Below, one piece after another: positions 13,401-24,879 of a stretch of DNA of 64,000 nt. This stretch comes from Codonopsis lanceolata (Eukaryota; Streptophyta; Magnoliopsida; Asterales; Campanulaceae): the NCBI GenBank assembly GCA_013146195.2, contig CM028377.1, forward strand, positions 65,073,501-65,137,500, read 5' to 3'. Below the pieces are notes generated by a model that worked only from the letters and a program-made list of their open reading frames with translations, had not been told where the DNA came from and did not search any database. How positions within the stretch are numbered: position 1 is the first letter of the stretch; each line of letters begins with the position of its first letter. A program made the translations under genes and the position numbers.

Positions 13401-14505
13401 CTTCAGAGCACGGTCAAGGCAGCCGCATAACAGCTCATTAGTATCTCCATCAGATTTGTAATGCATCTCCACAAGTATATTCTGAGTTATAAGGAGAAAA
13501 ACTTCGTAACTATAGTAAATGAACATTTTATTTCCACAAAAATTCTTTAAGCAATAAGCTACTACACATCTCATATGGAATTTCCCCCATATTCATATCT
13601 CATCTCCACAGATGAATTCAGTAAAAATTCTGAGTTATAAGGACAGCCTCTCATGTCTAGAGTAAATGAACCTTTTTTTCCTTAGCAATAAATATAAATA
13701 ATCATTAGTCTCATTATCTTAGGCCGGCTTAATTACTGATCTCTTGTCACACTATCACTAAAATTAGTAACATAATAAGGACAAATCTTTTTTTTTCATC
13801 TAACCCTAAGCATGGGTATTCCGTCATTGATTTCGACCACATATCATGCAATTCAAGAGATCTTTCATCCTGACATCAACTGTCAGCAAACTGAAATCCT
13901 CGTCAATGTCCACCCGAAAAACAGATAACCGGAAACAAAATTCGTATACCTAAGGGCAACTGATATCATGTAAATGAGCACACATTGAGAACATGCTTTT
14001 GGGATACACCAGGTGTGAGATTCCTCGTAAGGAGCATACATCCTCCCAGTATCTTGCTCTAAACTTGGTGCTTGTTTAGCACGCAACACTGGTCACTCAA
14101 TTTCATTTCTTGGTAATTCAAACAGCATAGAAAGTAATCACTATCCTTGAGTACCAACTGAGCAATTAATGCACAATTTACAAGTTATATTCGGATGAGA
14201 CACATACGAATGCAATGCTCATGCTTCCAACAAACTACAGTAATAACCCGATGGAAAACAAAATCCTCACGGAAATCAAAGAAAGAAATCATACCCTGAT
14301 CATTTCTGGCAGTGAAAACAATAATCCCAGTCTCATCACCGACCAAGCATTCAGCAAGCCGCATTTGACGCCCTTGCGTATCACCACGGCCCCTTTGCAT
14401 TATCATCTTAGTATTAACAACTTTCACAGTGAGGTTAAGGCCATGGCCTCCAGGGCGAAGCAGTTCAACCTTGGAGAAAATTGGTTGCTTCTTTGGTTCA
14501 GCCAT
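10443..14505 (-). CDS. OB-fold nucleic-acid-binding protein (At4g28440-like), two exons
   Basis: Exon 1 is 14295-14505 and exon 2 is 10443-10633, joined across a 3.66 kb intron with GT (14294-14293) and AG (10635-10634) borders. Splicing restores NDQVDLM exactly, giving 133 residues. The protein begins MAEPKKQPIFSKVELLRPG and carries one OB fold (about residues 10-110): TVKVVNTK, AECLVGDETGIIVFTARNDQ, GATIILRNAKIDMFKGSMRL and VDKWGRVE. It ends ELVNVVEE. This matches the small plant family of Arabidopsis At4g28440, predicted single-stranded nucleic-acid binders related to SOSS-B OB folds; the biochemical role is not established here. The start follows Met just upstream of the conserved region; an upstream in-frame Met (MKCGFERFLE) is probably UTR. 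All key residues are intact and there is no frameshift. Likely functional. Confidence 0.93.
11283..11625. repeat. Intronic tandem repeat, three copies
   Basis: Inside the intron of the OB-fold gene. Two almost identical 125-bp units begin GTAGAGTGTGGAAGCTCACG at 11390 and 11515. They are preceded by a diverged, shorter (107-bp) copy at 11283 (GTAGAGTGTCCTCGACAAGC). All contain CCATTACGCT and CATGTAGCAGAAA or CATGTGGCAGAAA words. Non-coding; origin unknown. Confidence 0.85.
11626..14294 (-). other. Remainder of the large intron of the OB-fold gene
   Basis: Intron sequence by the gene model. Short minus-strand open frames occur at 12187-12381, 13326-13574 and 13883-14089 (the last begins MLRAKQAPSLEQDTGRMYAP). 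I do not recognise them; they could be remnants of inserted sequence or alternative exons. No transposon termini were identified here. Confidence 0.4.
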
Positions 14506-15367
14506 TTCCAAAAACCTTTCAAAACCACATTTCAATCAAATCAGTAACATCTTAACCAACACTCGCACTTAGCTTCGACCTAAATTCTCGCACTTAGCTT
14601 CGACCTAAATTCTAACTCATTTTTTTTTAAAAAAAACCTTTTCGGCATAGTCTAGTGACCCTACACTAAAATTCAAAGTTTATAAAGGCAAAAAAAAAAA
14701 AAAAAGAAGATCTTTAACCGAATAAAATGTCAACTGAGGATGTAATCATTAATACAGCATGCACATAAAACAGAGAAAAATTGAAATTTGATAATTGAGT
14801 TAATATATCGGTTTTCATATGTTTCTAAAAATCCAAAATCTACAATCTTTTAGAATTAAAAATGGATAATTTAACAGAAAAAGAGCAGTAAAATTAACTG
14901 AATTCAAAACTCCATAACTCGATTTAGTAATTAGATGAATGAAATTGAGTGGAAACCGGTGAGGAGAAATTAGAAGTAAGACCGACCTGAGAGTGAGAGT
15001 GCGAGATTCGGGAATCGATCGATTGAGGGAATGGGGGCAGGGCGTGCAGAATTACTGAATTAAGGGAAGAGATCTGTGTTAGGGATGTTTTTTCTGTGTG
15101 TTCTTATAGCGGGAGGACTGGTGTCATAGTTCAACTGCAGTGGAAAGAAGGCCTGATGGAATCTTTTGGTGTTGGGGTGTTTGGTACCAAAGCCCAATGG
15201 GCCAACCATCTCAACTCAGAACTAAAATCGAGTATCAAGGTTTTTCCTACTTCAAAAAAAAAAAAAAAGGTGATTTAGGAGTAAAGAATAGGGTTTCCTC
15301 AGATAGCTTGTAGGCTCCGATTTAGTATGTAAGCATGACATCGTTGCAAAAGAACTTTATTTTTGAA
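14506..15367 (-). promoter_or_regulatory. 5' UTR and promoter region of the OB-fold gene
   Basis: Upstream of ATG 14505 on the minus strand. A run rich in GA near 14985-15060, with a possible 5' UTR splice donor (CTCAG then GTCGGT, read on the minus strand at about 14990), suggests an untranslated first exon near 15000-15060. A perfect 24-bp direct duplication (CGCACTTAGCTTCGACCTAAATTC arrangement) occurs at 14565-14612. No clear TATA box was assigned. The plus-strand ORF at 15096-15278 has no recognisable motif. Confidence 0.35.
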
Positions 15368-15783
15368 GCTATGATATTACAAGTTAGATCTTGTGATATT
15401 ATTATAAGCTTGAGTGTTAGTGCTGTTAGATCAAATCTACTAAAAATTTTACACCGTTAGATCAAATAGGGTATTTTCTAAATAAGGATGTAGATATTCC
15501 AAATCACCATCAACTTAATCATCCAACGGCTCTAACACTAAAGCTCGTATTAATATCACAAGCTCTAGCTCGTAATATCATTTGTCTTATTTTTGATACA
15601 TGAGTTGCGTATTGAATGGTGTCATTATTTCTAGGTTGGTAGTGATTTGGAATGTCTACATCATTATTTAGAAAATATCATATTTGATCTAACGGTGTAA
15701 ATTTTTTAGTAGATTTGATCTAACAACAATAACACGGAAGCTTGTAATAATATCACAAACTCTAGCTCGTAATATCGTAGCTC
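15368..15783. mobile_element. Fold-back MITE, nested or double copy
   Basis: The left half from GCTATGATATTAC (15368) is the inverted copy of the right half ending at about 15783. Shared words include GTTAGATCAAATCTACTAAA, TTTACACCGTTAGATCAAAT and GATGTAGA(T/C)ATTCCAAATC. A third copy of the terminus, inverted relative to the left, lies at 15520-15582. The 15368-15582 segment is thus a ~215-bp MITE by itself, with a second half-copy attached. No transposase, no clean target duplication. Confidence 0.75.
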
Positions 15784-15995
15784 ATTTCACAAATCTTGGC
15801 TAACTAAACTTAACCGTGTTTGATTGAAATATATGTAAAAGAGTTATTTTTTCCGATTAAATCATACCCTAAGCTCTATGTTTCTTAAGTGAATTTATAA
15901 AACTCTCATACACTTCTTTATCCGCTACAACTATGTTTGATGTATAGGCGTATAACTTTTTTAATGCGTGGCATAAATGAATTACGTTGATATTT

Positions 15996-15996
<1 letters not shown>

Positions 15997-16048
<52 letters not shown>
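15997..16048. repeat. (TA)n microsatellite
   Basis: About 26 TA units followed by a short ACAC run. Confidence 0.97.
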
Positions 16049-16057
<9 letters not shown>

Positions 16058-16167
16058 TACACCTAACATTACTTTTCAATAGTTATATAGATATAATTTA
16101 CTCCACTATATTTAAGAGTTTGATGGAGAGCAAACCATTTATTGATCGAGTTGTTGTAGTATTTACA

Positions 16168-16449
16168 TCAAAATACAAAAACTCTTGAGTAGTGTTGATA
16201 TATTACATTACAAAAGGGGTTGTTAGAAGCAAGCTTAGCAAGGAGATACACAACCTCGTTAGCTTCCTTGCAACAAAGACGGGTATGTAGACATTGAAGC
16301 AACTTGCTCAAGCTCTCTCTCTCTCTCTCTCTGTTAAGTTCAACATGCAAGTGAGTAAATCCTTGTAACAAAGTGGATGTTATCGGTTGGAAGAATGTGA
16401 TGCATAGTATACATATCCCAAGTGAATAACTCGACTTTTTGAAGGACAA
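16168..16449 (-). pseudogene. RNase H-like (RVT_3-type) C-terminal fragment
   Basis: The minus-strand frame contains LQCLHTRLCCKEANEVVYL followed by LAKLASNNPF. This resembles the end of plant RNase H-like domains found in LINE polyproteins and their domesticated relatives (consensus about HVxREAN.VAHxLAKLA, here LCCKEANEVVYLLAKLA). Upstream, LHVELN could be the xVELD motif. A (GA)n stretch at 16313-16333 interrupts the space between them. No reverse transcriptase or endonuclease is nearby, so this is a fragment. Identification rests on a short motif. Confidence 0.45.
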
Positions 16450-18044
16450 GAATTTAGTAGGCTAGTTTGAGGAAGTTGAGATTCATGAATTACTAGTTCC
16501 TACCAATTTTTCTCTGTCTCTTCCATAGCTTTTCTTATAATATTACTGATGAAGCTATTTTCTGTGCCAAGAATGTGATCGGGAATCTTCTCAACCAGCC
16601 TAGATTGGTACCTGAAATAGAACAAGCAAACGTTACCTGAGCAGGGGGATGGCTCTGCAAATCCCCTCTGGCATGAAAGTCAGTATGAGATTGATGATCA
16701 GAGAGAATGAAATTTGACAGCGTAAGGATGTAGAAATGAGAGGGTACCTTTCTGTGAAGGGGTCAGGGCCTTTATATAAGCGTTGTACGGAGTAAAGTTC
16801 GTTATGCCACGAGGGCTTCTAGAAGGCGTATCTGTCCTGCCGAGGTGGACAATGAGCATGTGACATGGATTAGTTGGCAACAAAGGATGGACAACTACGC
16901 TTTTTAGGGCCGCATGGTCTGCCCTACAGCTGCCGGCAATGGCATGTTGGGCCCGGTCCGCCCCTAGTGCCTCTGATCTCCAAGTCTGAAGTCCTCTTGT
17001 TACAAGTTAAGAGGTTGTAATGACATTCTTACCCCTGTTAAGGATTATGGGCGGCTCAATTACCAAGTACAAAATGAAATGTCACGTATCACGTATCACG
17101 TATCATATTTACTTTTAAAAATTAAAAAAAAAATACCAAAATGTAAAAACTATCAAATATAAGTACTTTTATAAGTAGTATGTCATAATGGATGGAAGCT
17201 ATAATAACGCACTATTTTGTTTGTAAAAATAAAATTTAAAAAATCTGTCTTCAGATTTGAACGTCCTTCCATTGTGTTAGCACTTTGAATACTGATTGAA
17301 TCTTTTAATTTGTATGCCCAATAAATTTGAGTACTTTTTTTCTGAAATGGAGGAAGTATGTGAGTACGTGTGACCAAATCAAGTGAAAAAAAGGTAGTCA
17401 TGTTTTAATGATTTTATCATTCAAAAGTTTTTAGGGTATGCTTTAAATTTTATATTAAGAATAAGAATTTATTCAGGAAAGTTGATAAGCAAGTAAAGTA
17501 TTAGTTGGTTTGTTTACATGTCCTGGATATCTCGTATTTCTGTTTCGGGCAAAGAGTCCATTATTCTTTTTGAAATATTTTATTTAAAAAGTCTAATTTT
17601 AAAAATTAAGGAATAAAAGTGTTGTTTTATTACTAATGAACTATTAAAAGTGACATTTTCTTAAAAAGTTTGACTTTCAAACATAGATTTTTTGCCTAGA
17701 ATAGAGGGAGTATCTCATAACAGTAGTGAATGGGGATGAAGCTGGTTTGGACAAGGATCAGGGATGGTTAAGGGGTTGTCTTATAAACTTGGATCATTGG
17801 TGATTCAAGGAAGGGTTTGACTAGATTGCGATTGAATAGAGGAGAGATAAAACAAGGAGAGAGAAATTCAACGGGAGAAACAAGAATTCTTTGGCGCAAT
17901 AATCGTCAGTCTCCCGAAACAGTAGAGTTTGACTAGATTGCAACTGAATAAAGGAAGAAGGAATCGATGAGTAGGTCTCCTGTAAGATGGTTTTATAGAT
18001 CTTAATTCATAAGATGAAATTATTTATGTTAAATGGATCAAGAT
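16450..18044. other. Intergenic with unassigned repeat remnants
   Basis: 16620-17010 is GC-richer than its surroundings and contains CCTTTATATAAGCG (TATA-like), suggesting an old LTR or promoter fragment, but no partner copy was found. Near 17085 CACGTATCACGTATCACGTATC is a short triplicated word. Around 17690-17713 AGAATAGAGGGAGTA looks like one end of a Stowaway-type MITE; the opposite end is not clear. No gene recognised. Confidence 0.35.
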
Positions 18045-18720
18045 TCAATAATTTCAGTGCAACTCCTTCAACTTTTGAAAACTACAGCCTCATCCCTCAC
18101 GTATATAAATTAATAGTGTCACTTTTTAGTATTAAAAGTATAAATTTTCAGTATAAAATATGTCATTTTCAGCATAAAATATGTCATTTTCAGCATAAAA
18201 TTTGTCACTTTATGTTTTTAACAAAAATTATCATTTTTTTCCTTTTAAAAGATGTTAGTTTTTAGCTTTAAATATGTTACTTTTTAACCTTAAATATATT
18301 ACCTTTTGTCTTAAATGTGTCACTTTTGCTAGTGCTACTTTGTATTATAAATAAAAACCGTCGCTTTTTGGCATGAAACGGTAAAAGTGTCACTTTATAG
18401 CATTAAAAGTGTCACATTTTAGTATTAAATATATCCCTTTTGGCCTAAAAGTATCAATTTGTCTTTATAAATTAAAATCGTCACTATTAGTTTTAAAAGT
18501 GTCACTTTTTAGTATTAAATGTGCCACTTTTTAGTATTCAAAGTGTCACTTTTTAGTATTAAATGTGTCACTTTTTAGTATTCAAAGTGTCACTTTTTAG
18601 TATTAAGAATGTTGTTATTTTAATGAAAATTGTCATTTTTTTCACATAAAAATAGTCACTTTTGACCTCAAAATGTGTTATTTTTTAGTATTAAATGTGT
18701 TATTTTTGAAATTTTTACTA
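18045..18720 (+). repeat. GTGTCAC repeat element, copy 2
   Basis: Starts with the shared leader (TGCAACTCCTTCAACTTTTGAAAAC, then CATCCCTCA) at 18057. It continues into ~600 bp of degenerate units such as GTGTCACTTTTTAGTATTAA. The best preserved tandem part is about 18500-18605, where GTGTCACTTTTTAGTATT recurs every ~25 bp. Same family as 1021-1655 (opposite orientation) and 40430-41660. Confidence 0.75.
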
Positions 18721-18904
18721 TTGCTGAAAAACTGAATGTTATTTACAAGTATGGATAAAGAATTAATTTCGATCTTATTCATGCACTTAGAATATGACAA
18801 AAAAAATATCTAAATATTACACGGGGATATCTTTCACTTTGAATTTTTATGAAAGAAACCCTTCAACTTCCACATCATCGCTCCATTAAGAAGTTGGACG
18901 GAAA

Positions 18905-19700
18905 TAGAGCCGTCAAAACGGACCGGCAGGGTGGATCAACCCGCAAAATGGCGGACTCCGTCAATTGGCGGGGCGGGGCGGACCAACCCGAAAATTTGAC
19001 GGACTGAAAAAGCAATAACTCAACCCAACCCATCTTGGGTTGCGGGGCGGGGCGGACTAACCCGTCATTTGAACAAACTGACTCATGTATAAATGAAATC
19101 TGATTCCTGATTCTGGCATAATTATTGTTGGGTATTTCATGATGCGCTGTTTGGCTTATTATGAACATCAATTTAAATAATTTAAATCATGTATACCGGG
19201 GTACAATGAAGTTTCAGCCTCCAGATGAATGTAGTTGTAGTGTTGTTGGAAAAAATGAATGTATTTAGCTGTAATTGATATTAATGGAAAGTATAACGCA
19301 CAAACATGTGCAAAAATAACAAAAAAGGAAATCTCATAGGAGCTGAAGATGTTTGTTACTGGGTGGAGCAAGGAACAGTTGTTGGGGTATTTCGAAAAGG
19401 TAATATCGTTTCATGGACGTTGATATTAAAAGAAGAAAGTATAAATGCCAAACTTACCATGTTTGAGATTAGCTGCACCAAAACAAAACAAAAAATAACA
19501 ACAAAAAAAGAGAAAGGAAAAGAGGATTTTTTGGTAGGTAAAAAAAGGCGGACCAACCCGCCCCGCCCAACCTGCGCCCCGTTTGGGTTTAACCCAAAAA
19601 GCCCGCTTTTTGGCGGGGTCATGTTTTTAAAACCCAACCCACCTTTTAAATATGGTGGTGCGGACCAACCCAACGGATTTGACCCATTTTGACGGCTCTA
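18905..19700. mobile_element. Non-autonomous hAT element with perfect 8-bp TSD
   Basis: The 796-bp element is flanked by the identical octamer GACGGAAA at 18897-18904 and 19701-19708. Termini are inverted: TAGAGCCGTCAAAACGG on the left and the complement TAGAGCCGTCAAAATGG on the right. Subterminal zones at both ends are packed with GC-rich words (GGCGGACCAACCCG, GCGGGGCGGGGCGG) in an otherwise AT-rich region. Eight-base duplication plus TAGAGCC-type ends are diagnostic of hAT. The interior lacks a transposase; the frame at 19306-19692 reads through the right subterminal repeats and is not a gene. Confidence 0.92.
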
Positions 19701-19708
19701 GACGGAAA

Positions 19709-20286
19709 CTTAACGAAAGTGGTAATATTTTATTGAAATTATTAGTACACTTATAACATTTTTCTCCCAAACTGAGTACATTAACAATATTGATAAATAT
19801 GAAAGCATGAGGTTATTTTGGGTTCCTGCTAATAATATGTTGGTTAAAGTACTAGTTTTCCCAATATCAAATACAGATAAAATAGTGTTATCCGTCCGTT
19901 TATCCGACACACAAAAGTTATGATTGTTTGGTAACACCAAAAAATATATACCTAGAATATATATTAAAAATGTTTAATTAGACAAAATTATCATACTATA
20001 TTTATCCACAAAGGCATTAGACAAATATATAACAAAAGCATAGCCTACGGAGGTGAGCACGCTATTGGGTGGTGATACCATGTTACTATGTCATCATTGT
20101 ACTCAATATTATTCTTCCAGTTGAACACGCCCAGAAATGACATTTAAACAACTTTGTTTATTTGGTGGAAGTTGCTAACGAAAAGCTTTTTTAACAATAT
20201 TTCTCGAACACCTAAGAACTTAACAAAAAATTTAAACTTTCTTATTCGTTGGTCCTATTATCTTTCTCTTTCTTTTTCTTACTTTC
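19709..20286. other. Intergenic, no gene recognised
   Basis: AT-rich non-coding DNA between two DNA transposons; no convincing ORF or repeat. Confidence 0.5.
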
Positions 20287-20289
20287 TTA

Positions 20290-20599
20290 GAGCATCTTTA
20301 CTAGTTCAACCAATAGTTTGATGAAAGTTGGTATAAACCTTTTCAAAAAAGTTTTATACCATTAAACCAAAATGGAGAAAAGCTTTAAAGTATCAACCGG
20401 TTGGAGGAAATTAAAATATTATCAATTTATCTTTTGATTTTTTTCGACCATTTTGTACCCTTTTACATTTTTTTTTTGTGTGTTTCAAAAGGTTGCATAA
20501 TGCTAACTTTTTTTTATTTCTCCTATAAATAGTTTTTCAAAACAATTTTTTTATTATATTCAAACATACTTTTAAAAAGGTTGATGAGTGTAGATGCTC
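20290..20599. mobile_element. Tourist/PIF-Harbinger-type MITE
   Basis: A 310-bp non-coding element bounded by TTA at 20287-20289 and 20600-20602. Termini are inverted (GAGCATCTTTACTAG at the left; GAGCATCTACACTCATC as the complement of the right). The TTA duplication and short size point to a PIF/Harbinger-mobilised MITE. Confidence 0.75.
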
Positions 20600-20602
20600 T
20601 TA

Positions 20603-21775
20603 TCAATTGTTTACCACACTGCCACCTAAGTTAAACAAATTCGTTAAACGAGTTTGACATGACACCAATTATTATTAGGCTATGATTTGGCAGGAAGCTT
20701 CGTAGCTCAAAAAATCAAACCTAGAGTGTTTTTCTTCTTCTTCCTACTCATGCACCCCCTCTCCTTTCTTTATTTAACTCCAGTTCCATATAAATGTGCC
20801 ATGTGTCATCTCGGTAAGAGTGACATCACATCAATGAGATCTTTCTCATTTTGCTCCTGTTGTAAATGGGATAACTCGATTACCCTTGCAAACACGTCAG
20901 TTCCTCCGTGCAGGTTATAGGACTATTGGGAATTTGGCATAATGTGGGGGCATTGAGGACATGTTTAGGGTTTGATATTGTATACTTATATAATTATAAC
21001 CCCTAGAAGCGCGTTTAAGGTTGGCATAATAAAATTTTGACAGTCTATTGGCCTCAATCTCTCTCTCTCTTTCTCTATTCTCTTTGGATTGATCCTGGAT
21101 TAATCTGTTGATTGTTTGAAAAGTCTTCTGATATGCACAACAGCTCCGGTGCCCTTACATTTTTCATCAAAGTATTTATGTTGCTCTTTCATTCGCGTTT
21201 TTAAGGAATTGGTTTAGTGATCAGTGATCACAACTTAATTTCGTCCACGAATGCATCTTTATAATACACCCGTCTCACAAAAGTTATATTTTCAATTTTC
21301 CAGGTGAAATTAACTTTTTCCAAACAAAGATTTGATTGAATTTATTTTATCTGCAGAAAATTATGAAGCTTGCAATACAGAGTACTTATTCTTGAATTTA
21401 TTTTGATTATAGCTTTATTGTAGTCAAACTGACTTTGGTGTTGTTAAGCTAGCCTGGTACTATTTTCATTGAATGGAGGGAGTGTATCAATTGATTTTGG
21501 CTAGTGGTGTTGATGGATCTTGCTTAATACACTCTTTTCTTCACCATGAAACAGTTGGCAGCAAGAGTTGCTGTTATTTTAAATCTATCTGAAAAGTGAC
21601 GAGTAAGATTAGAATTAACTTGGTCCTTGTATGTTAAGGGTTAAAACCATGTACAGCTATTATAATAACGAATCTGGGTAGAAGGCTTCTATTATTGCAG
21701 TCAATGTTTATGAAATTGTCATGAAGGTGCTTTCTTAAACTTCTCAAGCAAGAGTTGAATAGTTTTTCATAAAAA
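20603..21775. other. Intergenic, no gene recognised
   Basis: Non-coding DNA with a TC-rich run at 21058-21083. The 77-residue frame at 20687-20920 has no known motif. A Stowaway-like MITE is listed separately at 21267-21484. Confidence 0.45.
21267..21484. mobile_element. Possible Stowaway-type MITE
   Basis: Bounded by TA on both sides (21265-21266, 21485-21486). The right end GAATGGAGGGAGTG is the usual Stowaway terminus; the left end CACCCGTCTCACAAAAG is a diverged inverse. About 218 bp, non-coding. Confidence 0.45.
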
Positions 21776-22689
21776 TGTTAATTGAAAGAACGTGATGCCA
21801 CGGAAACTCAATATGGAGCGATGTTACTGCCAATGTTGCAGTGAATGTTGCAACAATGACACACCGTGAACCGAAAGTGTGTCTCTAAAATAGCAAATGA
21901 ATATTTGTTTTAAGATTTGAACTCACACAGACTTAGAAAGACAGAAAATCACACAAAAACAATCTACAAGTATCAAACTTGTAGATTAAGCCTCAAGGCA
22001 ACAAACTATATTAAAATCAAAAATTGTTTTTGAAACTTAACAGTCAACACAAAAATCTCACAAGATACAGAATCTTGGAGATCACAAAACCCACATAAAC
22101 ACTAAACCAAACGTGGGAAGAAAAGATCAAAATAAGAACAAATTTCCAAAATAATGAAACCGATCGGAAGCACAACACAATGCTTCAGAAACACAAGGCC
22201 GTGTTCCTCGAAGCTTGCAAAGACCAGCCAGAATGCGTAAGGTCTTCGTGTATGAATTGTTTGAATTCTTCTCTCAGTTTCAACACACAAGACTTCTCGA
22301 TTTAATCTCTCTGAATATGATCTGATTCTCGCTCAAGCTCTCTCTCAGCATACTCCTACTTCTGTGCGTACACCAGACTGCTCGACTTCTCATCTTTTTA
22401 TAGGCCGCAAAACTTGTCAACCAAGACTCCAAGGAATCGCAAAAACACTAAGAAGACAGGAAAACCTACTAGGAAAGAGATTTAGGTGAAAAACAAACAA
22501 GATTACCTTTCCTAATTTGATAACATTAATAACTAAACACTTATGCAAGGATTTAGTTACTAAAAATATCACCTAAAACTAAAAAAGAATCCTAATTAAA
22601 TCCTACTACAATAATTCCAATATCAAATTCTATTTTGACCAAGAGAGTGAGAACAAGATAAATTAGGCAATGCCTAAATTTCCCTTACA
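21776..22689 (-). repeat. 3' LTR of the minus-strand SIRE element
   Basis: About 914 bp, starting (minus strand) TGTAAGGGAAATTTAGGC at 22689 and ending TTCAATTAACA at 21776. It is preceded by the polypurine tract ACAAAGGGGTGAT at 22690-22702. A TATA-like CCTATAAAAAG lies at about 22394-22404 (minus). The start TGTAAGGG equals that of the LTRs at 44147 and 47907, tying the two elements to one group, although most of the LTR has diverged. Copies of ATGTTGCAACA lie near its end. Confidence 0.82.
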
Positions 22690-23290
22690 ATCACCCCTTT
22701 GTTCGAGCATTCTTGGTCAAATTCACAAGACCTGCAAGAAGAGCATGATGAACATTTTCTCAAACAAAGATCGAAAGATAAGAGAGATATAATCAACTAA
22801 CATCGTCACCATCAACAACAAGTTACATGAATCTCAAAATGTCTACCCTAATTATTACGCATCAAATGAAGTAAATGTTTTACCAACCATCACCATCGGT
22901 TACACAAAAACGTAACCACAATACATCGATTATCCTTCGAAAATCATGTTGCACCAACATCATTACTTGCATCTTCAAAGACATCACAACCTTCTCTTGT
23001 TGCGGCCTCACCCCTATTTGACTGTAATGTTGCCCCACCAGAGGAATACTGCTGCCCAAAGTAGTAAGAAAGGCCTGATGAGCAGCAAGGTGAGAGAGCT
23101 GGTCCTATATCAACCGCAGTTGCTCTTTGACAAAGACAACCGACATAGGAGCTGTAGGAGGAGCAAACATGGTGGATGTTGCACTGGATGTTGCAACATT
23201 CGGAGGAACAACAATAGGCACAACAGGAACCGAAGGAGATGTTATAGTATCGTGAATGGTAGGATCGTGAGAGGTGCATCCGGAGTCGAT
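22690..23290 (-). other. SIRE 3' untranslated region
   Basis: Between the envelope-like ORF and the 3' LTR on the minus strand. It has the polypurine tract at its left edge and further copies of the ATGTTGCA motif (22946, 23019, 23176, 23188). The ORF at 22944-23344 on either strand shows no known domain. Confidence 0.5.
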
Positions 23291-23299
23291 CGAAGAGGT

Positions 23300-24879
23300 A
23301 AATTGACGAGCCTATCCCCTTTTAAAAGTTTGGAAGAAAAGTGAAGAGGCTCAAGAACAGTGATAAACGAGTGGAGGAAGGAGGTTTATACCCTTGAGAG
23401 AGAGAATACTAGATACGAGAGGGAAAGATAAGAGACCTCTTGTCACCCCCAGCCACCATGGATGCAATTTTCCTAAAGACATATAGGCCAAGATCAAGCG
23501 GCTTTTGAGAGCCAAGAAAATATAGGATTTTAGCATGCTCTTCACCACAACATTGGTGTTCTTTGAGGGAGACCAGCTTGCACAAAGAAACTTTGTGCAA
23601 GAAAGCATAGAGGGAGGACAACCGAGAAGTACTAACAGATACACCTTCGTGGCCAAAATGAAATACGACCACCCGAAAGTTCACAAATGCACAAATTTAG
23701 GTCGACATCAAAATCAAGAATACCAGAAGGATGAGTACCGAGCATGGAATTTATGACTTTGGAAGAAAAAGAGTACCATCTACCTCTCACATAAACTTTC
23801 TCAAAGCTGAGTCACAAGAATCAACAATTGCTTTTTCCAAATTTGAATAAAACTCATGGATTATTTCGCGACGAAGAGGCGTAGATGAAATGGATGTCAT
23901 AAGATGGCGTTCAGAAATATAGGCTGACAAATTATAAGACTCTAACAAAGAATCCAACACATTCCTCTCATCAATGATATTACGAGAAATATTGTATCTT
24001 TTAGATGCAGATTTAGATATAAAGGAAGAGGAGAGAGGAGTACCAAGCGGTTTCTTTCTGCTGGATGTTGCAACAATCGGTGCAACATTGAGTCGAACAG
24101 AGCGTCGCCTGGAAGATTTCACCGGAGACTTATCAGATTCTTCACTGGCAGCAGGGGTACCTTTCGGAGTCGCATAGTTCTGATCAGAACTATCGTCAAA
24201 TTCGGAGGAAGACGATGGACTAGGTGCAGTTGGAGGAGGAACAGAGGGTGAGGACACGAGGAGGAAGCACGAGCCCGGCGCAATCGGGTTAAATTCGAAC
24301 AACCTCTTCATCAATGGCAGATGGTCCAACTTTTGATGATTTTCGACGAAGGGGAGGAGATTCAGAAGGGAATACTACCCTTGGGGACGGAATAGGATAA
24401 TCGTCATCCTCAACCGGGTCTCGAACTGGAGAAGAGGGTGGAGACGCTGATGACAGAGATGCTTCATGAGTTTGGGGAATCGAACCTGCAGGAGGAATGA
24501 AATCCTCATCATCCGAATCGCTTTCTAGAATCACTGGTTCCTTGAAGAAGCCAGCCTCAACTTTATTTTTCTTCGCAGCCTGAATATCAGCAGGGGAGGG
24601 ATCATCGTAGTTGGCCAGGAATGCCGCGTTGACGCTTTGGACCGTCCGAGAGCTAGGGTTGCCTATTGAGGAAAAACCGGACAAATCTCCGGGATTTTCA
24701 ACATCTATTGCGTTACCTTTTTCCCCTGGAAGAATCATAGTAAGAGGCTCAGGGACTGGTTGATATACAACCATGGCCTTCGAAAGATCATCTCCCGCCA
24801 CGAAATTGGGGCTCACTGATGTCTTCGATGTTGCAACATTCGACCTCGAAAAATTAGGGCTTTTGGAAGATGATGCCAT
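23300..24879 (-). pseudogene. Envelope-like ORF of the SIRE element (frameshifted)
   Basis: Begins with Met at 24879 (MASSSKSPNFSRSNVATSK). It runs about 196 residues of Ser/Pro/Asp/Glu-rich sequence, then continues in another frame (23787-24310: PSVPPPTAPSPSSSSEFDDS, SRRRSVRLNVAPIVATSSRK) and again at 23351-23684 (SLYAFLHKVSLCKLVSLKEH, LDLGLYVFRKIASMVAGGDK). The last block resembles the conserved C-terminal part of plant copia 'env-like' or putative plant transposon proteins. I see no clear signal peptide or membrane span in the readable parts. Function of this ORF in plants is unknown. At least two frame changes make this copy non-functional. Confidence 0.7.

Noticed and set aside
16620..17010. 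Solo LTR
   Set aside because: A TATA-like box and GC-rich composition are seen, but there is no TG...CA boundary with duplication and no second copy in the window.
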